Shown piece by piece: positions 31,783 to 43,350 of a stretch of 64,000 nt of DNA. The notes below the pieces were generated by a model that saw only the letters and a list, made by a program, of their open reading frames with translations, was not told where the DNA came from and searched no databases. Every line of letters starts with the position of its first letter. Position 1 is the first letter of the stretch. The translations under genes and the position numbers were made by a program. The DNA is from Rhizophagus irregularis (taxonomy: Eukaryota; Glomeromycota; Glomeromycetes; Glomerales; Glomeraceae). The DNA lies in NCBI RefSeq assembly GCF_026210795.1, contig NC_089459.1:496001-560000 (forward strand), written 5' to 3'.

Positions 31783-34440
31783 TTTTCATTCTACAAGTAA
31801 TTGTAAATCTCTGCATTTACCTATTATGAGAAAGAAAAAATTATTAGTAGTGTGCTAAATTTTTATTTAATGGTAAAGAAGACATAGCCAATTCCTCCTT
31901 TAGAATTAGCAGACTTTACCAATAACAAAGTAGGATTTTATCTGCTTGAGTTGGTTATCAAATGAACAAGAGAAATAAAAAAAAAAAGAAAAAAAAGAAG
32001 AAAAAAAAAGGGAATAAAAAAATAAAAATAAAAATAAAAATAAAATAAAAAAGAAAAAAGCAGGTAATTTCAAGGAATTACCCACTTTGCTCACCCTTAC
32101 CCAACCCAAACAAACAAATCCAGTACCCTCCTAAGTAAAATTTGTGAACTCCCCGACTCAAATGAGTTATCTGTTCTAATTTTGACTTAGAAAGTTACCC
32201 ACTTTGCAAATAAAAAAATACACACCTTTTTTAAAGTTTCTTGAGCCATTTACACTTTCTAAAAAATCAGTAATGCTCATTCAGAAAATTTTCATCTGTT
32301 GTCCAGTATTTCAATACAAAATAATGCTGTAATTGATAAATAATAAATACAATTCAATAATAAGAAATCAGATAACAAATATAAAGTATAAACATAAAAA
32401 AATTTTTTCACATTTTTAATACTTGATATGCATTTTTTTTCAAGAACTTCTTTAGGAAATTTCTTCATTTTACCAGTAATTGTAAATCTCTGCATTTACC
32501 TATTATAAGAAAGAAAAAATTATTAATAATGTGCTAAATTTTTATTTAATGGTAAAGAAGACATAGCCAATTCCTCCTTTAGAATTAGCAGACTTTACCA
32601 ATAACAAAGTAGGATTTTATCTGCTTGAGTTGGTTATCAAATGAACAAGAGAAATAAAAAAAAAAAAGAAAAAAAAGAAGAAAAAAAAAAGGGAATAAAA
32701 AAATAAAAATAAAAATAAAAATAAAATAAAAAAGAAAAAAGCAGGTAATTTCAAGGAATTACCCACTTTGCTCACCCTTACCCAACCCAAACAAACAAAT
32801 CCAGTACCCTCCTAAGTAAAATTTGTGAACTCCCCCGACTCAAATGAGTTATCTGTTCTAATTTTGACTTAGAAAGTTACCCACTTTGCAAATAAAAAAA
32901 TACACACCTTTTTTAAAGTTTCTTGAGCCATTTACACTTTCTAAAAAATCAGTAATGCTCATTCAGAAAATTTTCATCTGTTGTCCAGTATTTCAATACA
33001 AAATAATGCTGTAATTGATAAATAATAAATACAATTCAATAATAAGAAATCAGATAACAAATATAAAGTATAAACATAAAAAAATTTTTTCACATTTTTA
33101 ATACTTGATATGCATTTTTTTTCAAGAACTTCTTTAGGAAATTTCTTCATTTTACCAGTAATTGTAAATCTCTGCATTTACCTATTATAAGAAAGAAAAA
33201 ATTATTAATAGTGTGCTAAATTTTTATTTAATGGTAAAGAAGACATAGCCAATTCCTCCTTTAGAATTAGCAGACTTTACCAATAACAAAGTAGGATTTT
33301 ATCTGCTTGAGTTGGTTATCAAATGAACAAGAGAAATAAAAAAAAAAAAGAAAAAAAGAAGAAAAAAAAAAAAGGGAATAAAAAAATAAAAATAAAAATA
33401 AAAATAAAATAAAAAAGAAAAAAGCAGGTAATTTCAAGGAATTACCCACTTTGCTCACCCTTACCCAACCCAAACAAACAAATCCAGTACCCTCCTAAGT
33501 AAAATTTGTGAACTCCCCGACTCAAATGAGTTATCCGTTCTAATTTTGACTTAGAAAGTTACCCACTTTGCAAATAAAAAAATACACACCTTTTTTAAAG
33601 TTTCTTGAGCCATTTACACTTTCTAAAAAATCAGTAATGCTCATTCAGAGAATTTTCATCTGTTGTCCAGTATTTCAATACAAAATAATGCTGTAATTGA
33701 TAAATAATAAATACAATTCAATAATAAGAAATCAGATAACAAATATAAAGTATAAACATAAAAAATTTTTTCACATTTTAATACTTGATATGCACTCTTT
33801 TTCAAAAACTTCTTTAGGAAATTTCTTCATTTTACCAGTAATTGTAAATCTCTGCATTTACCTATTATAAGAAAGAAAAAATTATTAATAGTGTGCTAAA
33901 TTTTTATTTAATGGTAAAGAAGACATAGCTAATTCCTCCTTTAGAATTAGCAGACTTTACCAATAACAAAGTAGGATTTTATTTGCTTGAGTTGGTTATC
34001 AAATGAACAAGAGAAATAAAAAAAAAAGAAAAAAAAGAAGAAAAAAAGAAAAAAAAGGAAATAAAAAAATAAAAATAAAAATAAAAGAAAAAAGAAAAAA
34101 GCAGGTAATTTCAAGGAATTACCCACTTTGCTCACCCTTACCCAACCAAACAAACAAATCCAGTACCCTCCTAAGTAAAATTTGTGAACTCCCCGACTCA
34201 AATGAGTTATCCGTTCTAATTTTGACTTAGGAAGTTACCCACTTTGCAAATAAAAAAATACACACCTCTTTTAAAGTCTCTTGAGCCATTTACATTCATC
34301 TAAAAATCAATAATACTCCATTCAGACCATTCAGAGAACTTTCATCTGTTGTCCAGTGTTTCAATACAAAATAATGCTGTAACTGATAAAAAAAAATAAA
34401 TACAATCCAATGATAAGAGGTCGATAACAAATATATAAAA
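31783..34440. repeat. Macrosatellite array 2, unit ~680 bp
   Basis: A partial unit followed by three full units and the same terminal variant as array 1. The landmark CAGTAATTGTAAATCTCTGC recurs near 32476, 33158 and 33837, about 680 bp apart. Units are nearly identical to each other. Most length variation lies in the A/G tract after ATGAACAAGAGAAATAA. The array ends after ATTCATCTAAAAATCAATAA/CATCTGTTGTCCAGTGTTTC (34293-34360), as array 1 does, so the two arrays probably arose by segmental duplication. No LTR or other insert interrupts this copy. Confidence 0.85.
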
Positions 34441-34800
34441 AAAAAGAAATCGCGTTTTTTAATAAGAAAATATGTGTACCTTCATCTTCGTTTTATCCTC
34501 TCTATAATAAAAAAATGATTTTTTTTTAATATTTGTAATAAAGATTCAAGTATAAAAATAATAAAGTAATAAATACTTACTACTAACTTTGCTGAAAATA
34601 TTGTCAAAAAATTTTGTTCACAGATGTCACTTCGTCTCTTTCTTACGTCTTTATTTGTTAGGCTTCTTCAGAACAGTATTTTTAAAACTCCTTAGAAATG
34701 AATATTGTAGAATCGTCCGATCATGAGTCAAAAAAGAATTTACATAAAACAATACAAAAAAAAATAAAAAAAAAATTTTTACCATAATGCAAAATCTAAA
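34441..34800. other. Intergenic, 3' of the Arb1-like pseudogene
   Basis: A/T-rich with poly-A/poly-T runs. The 70-codon minus-strand frame here is not supported as a gene. Confidence 0.4.
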
Positions 34801-34807
34801 ATTTAAT

Positions 34808-36062
34808 TTAATCATCATCATCGGAATCATCATTACAAGGTTGATAATATGAAGGATATACATTTGTTACTTTATCCCAATACCAAAATCCATTAGATAA
34901 CTTATGAAAATCGGCAGTGATACGCATTCCGGGCATAGCATAAATTCCTAAATCTGAATTTACACAGTTATAAAAAGGTTCCGCAGTAGACACATCGAAT
35001 TCACGTAACTTTATTTTCTTGAGATCAGTTTCTTGCGTGTTGTGTAATTCATTAGAATTTTGAAGGGTTTCATCTGCGGAAGCCTCCGATATATCCTTTT
35101 GAAAAGGTTCAACTCCAATAATTTCACATGTCAAAGCGGTTCTAGAATCTTTTTTAACTCGGTCAACTCTTAGCGCCAAATAACTATCATTGACGCTACC
35201 ATTTCTTCTCCATTCCAAGGACCATCAAGCATACCATATAATTCTCCTCCGAATAACAAAGAATACGCCTTGTTGAGTTTTCCTGGCGCATTCTGTGCGA
35301 GCGCTTTGCAATTTGGTAATTCTTCTTTTGCTTTGTGAGCGATTTGCAAGCCGTTTGCATATCTTCTTCATACTCCGGACATACCTTATGGTTATGTAAA
35401 TAATTTAAAAACGATATCACAGCCTGAGGTCCTTCGCGAAATTGGTCCATTTAAACATAACCAGATTTATCGATTAAAAAGCTAGACAAGGCGAACAATG
35501 AACGTGAAGTTTACTTCCAAGTCATCTGCTTCATCGTCGATATATTCTGTTGCGCGGCGTGCAGCAATTTCTTCCGCGTCCGCGTCTGCGTTATCGAGTC
35601 CATCCTGACCTAAGAAAGACTTAGGACCAGTGCTATTAACCAAAGTTGTATCACTTTTGTTATCGTTTAAATTTTTATTTTCTTTTAACAAATTTCCTGC
35701 CGGATTCTCGTCTTCCTTCATATTCACAATTTCACTGGTTGAAGAGGGATCGTTTGTGCCATTAACAAAGTCGTATCACTTTTATTTTCGACCAAGTTTT
35801 TATTTTCTATTAATAAGTTTCTTCCGGATTTTCGTCTTCCTTAGTTTCGCCAGTTGAAGAGGCCATGTCATTAATTGAATTCATATCAATTTTATTATCT
35901 TCTGAATCTTTATTTTTTTCTAACAAGTTTTGCCCCGAATTTTCGTTTTCTATTGTTACTTTTTTATTCTCCACATTAACCTTTTGACGTGTTTTGCCCT
36001 ATATCATTCGATTCTTTTGTGAGTGCAATTGTAAAAGCTTCTTGTTGACTTTGTTCTGCCAT
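34808..36062 (-). pseudogene. arb1-like: Argonaute siRNA chaperone subunit Arb1-like pseudogene
   Basis: The minus strand starts with MAEQSQQEAFTIALTKESND and a polar, Glu/Asn-rich N-terminal region with imperfect repeats (DENPxxNLLxENKNLxxNKS twice). It then carries the Arb1 signature AVISFLNYLHNHKVCPEYEE, LFGGELYGMLDGPWNGEE, FYNCVNSDLGIYAMPGMR and FWYWDKVTNVYPSYYQPCND, ending in an Asp-rich tail. Arb1 belongs to the ARC complex, which binds Argonaute and duplex siRNA in fission yeast RNAi. Frame changes are needed near 35985, 35822, 35766, 35486, 35345 and 35210, and a TAA lies at 35451-35453. The middle of the domain also looks short. The nearby kinase gene is clean, so real decay seems more likely than sequencing error. 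Confidence 0.75.
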
Positions 36063-36069
36063 GGTTGAC

Positions 36070-36336
36070 TATTTTTATTTTACTTTGTTTTTAAAAATAC
36101 CGGTTTTATTTTTTAAAGAGTATGAGAGAGTTTGTTGAGAGTATATATATATTTGTAAAAAAATCGCGACTCGCGACTCGTGAGTAAAAAAAATGATGAC
36201 TAACATCTCATGTGGATGAGATGATGTGCGGAACTTGTGTGCGCGCCTATCGATTGAATATATTAATACACTAACAGCTAATATATAAAACAACTACTTT
36301 ATGTATATATTAATATAATACATAAGTAGCTATAAT
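36070..36336. other. Upstream region of the Arb1-like pseudogene
   Basis: It contains TATATATATA near 36141 and the palindrome-like GCGACTCGCGACTCGTGAGT near 36167. No gene. Confidence 0.4.
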
Positions 36337-36760
36337 ATTTATTTACAAAAAAAAGGTTCAATACTGAAAATACAGCCCTTTGTGATTAAAATAGTATTTT
36401 ATACAATAATTTTATGTCCGACATTAAGATGATGTCAAATCATACTATAAAGATCGGTTCATAAAATTTATGATTTAATCTGATTTAAACACTTACTGAT
36501 TATTTTATGTAAAAAAAATAGTAATATGATAATGTTACTACTGTAAACTCATAAAATATTGCAATTTACTGTATGACTAGTTTGTAACTCAGAAGATGCT
36601 TACAAATGCACAGCCGCAACAAAAAAGTTATATATCCTATTTAAGATAAATTAAGGGTATCATAACAATTAGATTCGGAGAAAATAATGAGTGGTCGGAG
36701 TAAGAAAAAGGTTGTATAGTCTTACCAATCTTACTGTGCTTTATTTTTTTTACCATCTCC
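36337..36760. promoter_or_regulatory. Second copy of the duplicated upstream-type region
   Basis: It shares with 11500-12050, in the same order, TATTTACAAAAAAAAG, ACAATAATTTTATGTCCG, GATGATGTCAAATCATACTA, GATTTAATCTGATTTAAAC, ATGACTAGTTTGTAACTCA, AACAATTAGATTCGGAGAAA and ATCTTACTGTGCTTTAT. A 30-40 bp stretch (AATGAGTGGTCGGAGTAAGA and onward) is present only here. The shared segment lies upstream of the Arb1-like pseudogene. Confidence 0.5.
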
Positions 36761-37253
36761 GGCAGAAGATTCCTGGAATGCCGGCCAAAGACACGTGTAA
36801 TTACGATATTTAAACACTCATAGTTATCAAATACGAACTTGAATAAATATTAAACACCTTTTGTAAGAGAATTCGTATAAATTCTACTATTCAGTATTTC
36901 AATAAGACTTGTATATCAACAATAAAAGACGAGAGGATCCTAAGATATCATCTAATTACAGCTAATACATATTTCAATGAACGTTAAAGCGAAATTAACG
37001 AAGACATCCAAAAATGGATGTTCTAATTACAATTGTATACGTATTACTTTTTTTGTGATTACTACTAAATATATCATATAATCCTTATTATATTGTATTA
37101 CGAATCCCAACCTTACTTATAGTTTGTCAAAAAAAATAGAAGTATGTAGTTAACCGAATTCAATTATAAAATATTTGCAATCGCAAAACTTTTTTTCATG
37201 TGATATTCCACATACAATATTGTTTACCATTGATCTCACAATAAGTCGACTTA
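36761..37253. other. Intergenic, 3' of the kinase gene
   Basis: No gene recognised. Confidence 0.4.
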
Positions 37254-38591
37254 TTAGTCGATTAATTTTAGTTTATTCCAATCTTCAACCGTAAGTTTTT
37301 GTGATAGATACTGAGAGTAGTCAAGTCGTTTACTGGTGAGCAAGTTCTGCGATTCTTTCAGGGGTATTGGATTTGTAGCCAATTCTGCTAATCGTGCTTT
37401 CCACTTGTCTTCCCTTTCCTTACTGAATTCTTTTATAATTTCTAGCCGGCTTTCCTTGTCAAGGCCAAGTTCTAGATCAAAAATCTGTTCGTTTAATTCT
37501 ATGGCCGTTGGACGATTGGTAGGAATAGGATCCCAACAACGTTTCATTAACGCAGCATATGGTTCAGGAGTATATTCTGGAATATGTGGACGTTGACCAA
37601 AGCAAATAGCCAAAGCCAAATTCTCATCATAATCCCTATCAGCAAAGGGTGGTTCGCCGCTGATTACTTCTGCCATCAACATCCCGATCCCATAAATATC
37701 CGCTGCTTTAGTGTACTCTCTACCAAGTAAAACCTCTGGTGCGACAAATGGTAAAACACCACATATAGTTTTATCTGTGGAACTTTGATCCATAGGACGA
37801 CACAGACCAAAATCTGAAATTGCTGATTCAATTATACCAAGTCTTATATTTAAATTATTGATCAAAATGTTGCCACTATGGAGATCTTTGTGGCAATAAT
37901 TTTTATAATGAACATGACGTAATCCCATGCAGACGTAAAAAAGTATATTAAGAACAATTTCCCATGTTAGGCTACTATGATTTTTTTTAATCATTTCCCT
38001 CAGATTTCCACCATTTATGAATTTAGTAACAATTCCGTATTCCGCACTTTGCGGATCACGAGTCACTCCATATATTGTAATAATTTCATCACGGTTAAAC
38101 TCGAAACATAATCTAGAGTTAATATTAATCTGAAATATATAGTATAAATTACTTAATTGATCTTTGTTCCTTAAAAAACTTCAACATCTGAAAAAAAGGT
38201 TAACCACCTCATTCAACAACTCTGGACTGACATGAGTCACATTTTGAAATTTCTTTATCACTACTTCCTGGTTATGACGTCGTTTCCATATAGAATAATC
38301 AATGTCCCAAGCTTGTTCCGTTAATGGACCATCTTTCCAAATTGCTTTATAAACACTTCCAAATCCACCGTGTGCAATTAGTTCAATATTTTTGAAATTT
38401 GAGTAATCAATCCATTCAATTAATTCTCTCGAACTATGTGCATTAAGTTGCGAATTTTGAATCAATATGTCAAGTTTCGAATCATCACTGGTCCAATATG
38501 CAAAGTTGTCACGGAAACGTGTTGAGTTACATGGATTACAATACTCCTTGGAACTGCATCCTGAACATGGATTCATTCTTATTTGTTCCAA
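37254..38591 (-). CDS. Protein kinase, TKL-like, about 420 aa
   Basis: Two exons on the minus strand, 38591-38205 and 38129-37254. A 75-nt intron (GTTAAC...TTTCAG) keeps phase and gives 420 residues; a donor 3 nt earlier (GTGGTT) would give 419. The N-terminus has a Cys cluster (CSGCSSKEYCNPC, residues 9-21). The kinase domain has the glycine loop AHGGFGSVYKA (73-83), VVIKKF with the catalytic Lys at about 113, HKDLHSGN (Asp about 211), the DFG motif at 235-237, APE at 259-261 and a C-lobe ending ...CWDPIPTNRPTA. All catalytic residues are present, so it should be active on Ser/Thr or Tyr. Kinases with this N-terminal Cys motif are greatly expanded in Rhizophagus. A 35-nt spliceable block inside the intron (38187-38153) would break the frame if included. 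Confidence 0.88.
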
Positions 38592-38599
38592 AAGCGATT

Positions 38600-39270
38600 T
38601 TGAAGCCGGAAAGAATGTTTTTGTGTGGATAAGGGAAAAAAGAGAAATTATGCACCCTTATGCTGTGCGACGATAATGAAGGACCCTACTCTCTGCCTAA
38701 CTGTTTTTAGTAGCATAGTAACCTCACAAAAATGGGACTCGTAACACAAAGAATAATAGTAGGGCAATAGTTGAGAGATCTTGTTAACTCGTCCATAACA
38801 ATTTACGTTACTGCCTTATATGAACATTTTCACAAAAGTTAGGAACATAAAAAGAGATGCATTGTGTAGGGAAATTGTATGGGCCACGATGTCATGAACG
38901 CTAAATTTTTTGTTCTTCGTTGGAATATAAAATATTATTTATTGAGCTGCATAAAAAACATAAAAAAGCAAGTATACCGGTAGAGTGATCATGTCACCTG
39001 AAATGCGCAGAAAGATGCTGTGCGACGTAATGACATGGTACCACCTTTCTGACCGAGATACTCAAAACATTTAATTTTTTTGAGGAAGAAAGATTTGACT
39101 TGACGAAAATGGGTTTTGAGGAATGTGTTTACTAATCGCCGCGATTTATAAGAGGCAATAGTGAAATGACGAAATGCAATTTTGATCCAGTGAATCGCTT
39201 TCTCTTGTGGAATTTACAAGTACTATAAAAACAAGTTAATTTTTTCGAGACAGAAAGCAATTAAATTCAA
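38600..39270. other. Upstream region of the kinase and intergenic DNA
   Basis: No gene seen. Less AT-rich than the surroundings, and possibly eroded coding DNA. Confidence 0.35.
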
Positions 39271-39271
39271 A

Positions 39272-40060
39272 AATGTCGAACTCCGAACAATTCAGTGTAT
39301 TGAGAGAGATGCGCCCTGCAAGCATATTGTGATTGCATCAATAATCCACGAAAGTCGTCGTACCCTATATGCCGTCAACTGATGCTTTGGAAACAATTCC
39401 GGAAGAATCTTCTTCGCAGGAAGAGGAAGCGCTGGAGGTACTGTAATGGATCAAGAAATGGATATTAATAAGGATGTGGATGAGGATGATACAGAAGTTC
39501 AAGTCCAACCCAATACCAGCGGGTTAATGAAGTTACGGATGCGTCCACTGCGAAAAAATCTTAGAAATGGGTTAAGGGAGATGACACTTTCGTATTAGAA
39601 GGCTTATCCGGGGGTTGACGTCTGATATCACTCAATTTTCGGACATTACTCACTGAGAATCTGTGCGAGAGGTTGAAGATTCCGGAACTTTTTTTCGATC
39701 TATTACAGAGGGAAAACAGCATCAGATCGGTATTGGCTTCGCTCACGGTATAGGTGTAGTTTATCTCGGCTTGAGCTCTTAATAACGAGCTTTTATCTCC
39801 ACCCTGTAGAATGTCATACAATGCGAAAGTACTTACCAAACCAATAGAGGAAACGAAAAGCTGATGACGTTAATGGAAGGAATATGACTATTTCTATGGA
39901 ATCATTATCACAACCACGGAGTGGTACTTTCTCCTTTATACCTAGAAAGGTATTTCGTGTACAAGTGAACCAAATACTATATCAATCTTACTAAGTCCAT
40001 TGTTAAAGAAGAAACCGAAGCCAAATTACGCAAAAATGAGTGTAAGTCATTGGGATATTA
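39272..40060 (+). pseudogene. Degraded coding relic, acidic protein
   Basis: ATG at 39272 gives MSNSEQFSVLREMRPASIL, then a stop. Other frames carry MPSTDALETIPEESSSQEEE, MDQEMDINKDVDEDDTEVQV, WVKGDDTFVLEGLSGG, FDLLQRENSIRSVLASLTV and MTISMESLSQPRSGTFSFIP. Frame jumps and stops separate them. It looks like one acidic protein gene eroded by indels, perhaps gag-like or cellular. No family recognised. Confidence 0.35.
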
Positions 40061-40559
40061 AAGGATAGGGTAGGCGTGGAGAAAAAGCTGAAGAATAAAA
40101 AAGAACCATGTCCAAAAAGAATAATGTCCAAATTTTGATTGTTGTTTATCAAAGTACTGTATATAGAAAAGTTTGTGTCCGATGCACAAGTATTTATTAT
40201 AATCAATGAAAAGTGTATGGAAAGTTTGCGCCTCATGCAAAAGTATAAATCAGTTCCATTCAAAAGTGGAAGTTACTCTCTCTTTGCTTCCCTTTGTGGA
40301 AGCTCTTCCGTGAAAGCTACTCTCCTTTCGCTTCCTTTGTCCCTTCGCTTCTTTAGAAGCATCTTTTGTTTTTTACAGATACTCTTGCTGCGACAAGGCC
40401 GGTCATCCAGACTCTTAACTTTATCGAGATATAAGACCGGATTAAAACTATTTCCTCATTTCCGTTTGCGCATGCAAAAAAAGGTTATTATAATTAATAA
40501 AAAAATTCAATTTTGATAAATCTAATCAATTATTAATAAATAAATTTGATGAATATTAG

Positions 40560-41110
40560 TTACGCGTACATTCACTTTTGATACACATAAAGATGCTATT
40601 TATTTTTTTAATGGTATGAAAGGAAAACAATTTGATGAGCCAAAAGGTTCCAAAGTTAATTACCTCATTGAGGTAAGTTTTTTATTTCCACTTTTGACCT
40701 TTTGACCTTATGTTATACATTATGCACATTATGTAATTCGACCACTTTTTTACTTTATCAGATTTGGGACGTGCTTTAACGAAGAAGCTCAGGATCATGA
40801 ATCTACCAAAAAATAGATGCAACAAAATCTCAGAATTCCTAAACTTACTGGAAAACCGGAGCAACAAAACCAAAATCTTCAACCTACCCCAAACCTACAA
40901 AGAACGGGTTGGATTTTCAAAATGCCTAACTGTCCGAACATCACGTACGAATTCATCACTTATCGAACCGAATTCAAAACTTAAAAAAGATTTTGTCGAT
41001 AATGTTTGGTCGCGCAAACTGCAGAACCGCCCGATGAGGAAATTTCTAGTCCATTTATCACCACGCACTCCCTCATTGTTTTATACCCGACTATCCTTTC
41101 GCTTTCCCTT
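40560..41110 (+). pseudogene. Degraded coding relic
   Basis: THKDAIYFFNGMKGKQFDEP then KGSKVNYLIE ends at a consensus GTAAGT donor (40674). After the intron, Gln/Pro/Thr-rich text follows (KPEQQNQNLQPTPNLQRTG, MPNCPNITYEFITYRTEF), then frame changes to DFVDNVWSRKLQ and TAEPPDEEISSPFITTHS. Multiple frame breaks make this a pseudogene. Family unknown. Confidence 0.35.
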
Positions 41111-41469
41111 AAAAAAACAGGACAAATCACATATATAGATCTTAATTACACTTTAGGTATAAATTGCCGATTTCGTAATATTTTTGGGTTAAATAAATTA
41201 ATCAATATTTATATTATTAGAAACACTTTGAGGAACTTGAAGTAGAACTATATATTCAAAATTCAGATCAGGGAAAACAACACAATAAATTCTTGAATTG
41301 AAATTTAAATTTGAAATTTTATATAAAATTTCGGCCAGATTTATAGCCAAATGCAATATATAATTATTGAAAACTTTTCAAAAAGATTAGAAAGATTGCA
41401 ATTATTAAAAATTTTTACGTTAAATATGAGTTAACTTATGACCGGAAGATGATGATAGAATTGTCCTGG
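41111..41469. other. AT-rich intergenic DNA
   Basis: Nothing recognised. Confidence 0.4.
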
Positions 41470-42310
41470 TCATCTGTAAATCCAGGTTAGGTTTCAGTGA
41501 ACTATCTATAATCCTTTGAATTTCTTTAGTAAACTTTGAAGTGGAGTTCTCACTGTATGATTTTTCGAATAACTTGTAAAATTCTGCGCAATAATAAAAT
41601 CATAAATAGACCTTTGGCTTTTCGTGCCTACCTTATCTTTACTCATGATTTCATTAATGCTTTTATCAAATGCTATAATAAAATTACACCAGCATAAAAT
41701 CTCCACTTGATTGGCCTTTATCTATTCTTCTTCCACATTACATGCTTTTTCATATGCTGTAAGTTGACTATATTTTGCAAGACATCTGACTTTTTCTGAA
41801 CTGAGATCAGTCGAATGTGAAGTCACGATCCGATCCTGGATATATCGTTAAATAGATGTTTCTCGAATCATGAATTGTCTCCCTGTTCATGCGAGGTAAA
41901 ATTCGTGTCTTGGCTAGCAAGTAATAGAAGTGGCATTTTGGAAAATTGGAGATGCCTCCTGGACCTTTGTTACAAATGCGTTATCTCACGCTGAAGTTTT
42001 TCTTTCGCTCCCTCTGCCTGATCTCATTGCTAACCCTTTTGCCTCTTCGCACTAGGTTTTTTGTTTAATTTCATCAATATCATGCCTCAATCTTGAGCTC
42101 GGAATTCTCGGCAGCAGTATCTGCTCTATTTCTCGGTTATGCTCTTAAGTTTGGCTCTTAGCTTTGCATTTTCCTCCTTAAGTCCAGCAATTTCAGCTAA
42201 GAGCTTGGGATTCAGTTCTTTCAACGAATCAACAGATGCATGATTGATATTATTTTTCTTTTTATACAAGATAGAATAATCGCCTTTCTCAATCATAAAC
42301 TTCAGAAGGC
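41470..42310 (-). pseudogene. Degraded coiled-coil gene of a Rhizophagus repeat family
   Basis: The minus strand in order: ASVDSLKELNPKLLAEIAGL KEENAKLRAKLKS (leucine-heptad coiled coil), a broken stretch, SEKVRCLAKYSQLTAYEKAC, then KANQVEILCWCNFIIAFDKS and VGTKSQRSIYDFIIAQNF. Several stops and frame changes intervene. From memory, the coiled coil followed by an EILCW...YDFIIAQ block is a highly reiterated, lineage-specific ORF family in Rhizophagus, probably spread with mobile elements. Its function is unknown. Confidence 0.5.
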
Positions 42311-43200
42311 AAGCAGAACAACAAAAAAAAAATTCGGTCAGTTATATAACATATCCTTCGAACATAAAATGTGGGAATGCAGAATAAAATGTCACAACCA
42401 GAATTATTGTTAAATTTTGACTTTATTGATATAGAAAATAAAATACATGATTCGGTGATACATGGGTTTGTTTTACAAAGTGAGATGGCGTTTCTATACT
42501 AATGCCCGCGACAACACCAGTTTTTCGTTACCTGTATTAATTATTCCATCATTAACTCTAATCCGGTTTCATTTGTCACAATCATCATTCTGGATAAAAC
42601 AAAAACGGACATCAGTACAAGATATGCAGTATTGGAAAGTAAATCTCTTTCAGCCACTAACCAATTTCTCGGAAGTCCTGGAAAAGTTTGTAAGCTCTGA
42701 ACCCGTTTTCTTGTAAATGCACAATAATAACCAAAAAAATATATTTCATTTATACTATTCATACATTAATTGTGTAATGTCTCGACCAAGAACCTCGATA
42801 ATTTCTTTAATAAGTTCAGGTGAAAGAAAGAAAAAATCTTAACATCGCACAGTCACTGCGCTCTAAGCCACATTAGGTCAATTGTATGACCGAAAAACTA
42901 CGTTAAATAATATTCGCGTACTGATAAATTACTATATATATATATATATATATAATATACTTATTAATTTTTCGAAATATTCAAGAGTATATTAGTCACG
43001 ATATATTCAGAAAGGTTTAATTGAACATATTGAACATGTTTAGATACGCAAGAAACGCAAGAACGTCACATATTTAAAAATTATCCCGATCCCTACAAGT
43101 AACAGTTCTTACTAGTAACTCAACTCCCAGTTTTGTGATTGTTGTGATTTGGGCGGGACATCCTTGGATGGGAGTGAAGTGAGTGGGAGTGAGTAAGTTT
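42311..43200. other. Intergenic, includes (TA)n microsatellite
   Basis: A (TA)12-like run lies at about 42931-42955. Short frames on both strands around 42460-42760 overlap each other and lack support. Confidence 0.4.
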
Positions 43201-43201
43201 T

Positions 43202-43350
43202 AGTGTTGGATTTGGATATGTCCAATTCATATAACTGGACATTGGGACCAATTGGATAAAGTCCACATTGTCCAAGTCATAAATAATCGGACAATGGAAT
43301 ATCCAATTGGACGTCCAATGTCCAATTGAACAGATAGCCCAACATCAGTC
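43202..43350. mobile_element. Small hAT-like MITE
   Basis: AGTGTTGGATTTGGATATGT on the left and the complement of the right end (TGATGTTGGGCTATCTGTTC) form imperfect inverted repeats. Between them TCCAATT/AATTGGA recurs many times. TAAGTTTT on the left and TAAGTTCT on the right could be an 8-bp duplication with one mismatch. hAT affinity is tentative. Confidence 0.45.

Noticed and set aside
34003-34230. Lys-rich 75-codon plus-strand frame
   Set aside because: Entirely due to the A/G tract of the last macrosatellite unit.
37336-37596. Plus-strand frame opposite the kinase
   Set aside because: Antisense shadow of a gene with all catalytic motifs.
38153-38187. 35-nt block with AG and GT borders inside the kinase intron, as an extra exon
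   Set aside because: Including it breaks the reading frame; a single 75-nt intron keeps phase and joins conserved kinase text.
42462-42762. Overlapping opposite-strand frames of 73-84 codons
   Set aside because: They are mutually antisense, with no splice context or recognisable domain.
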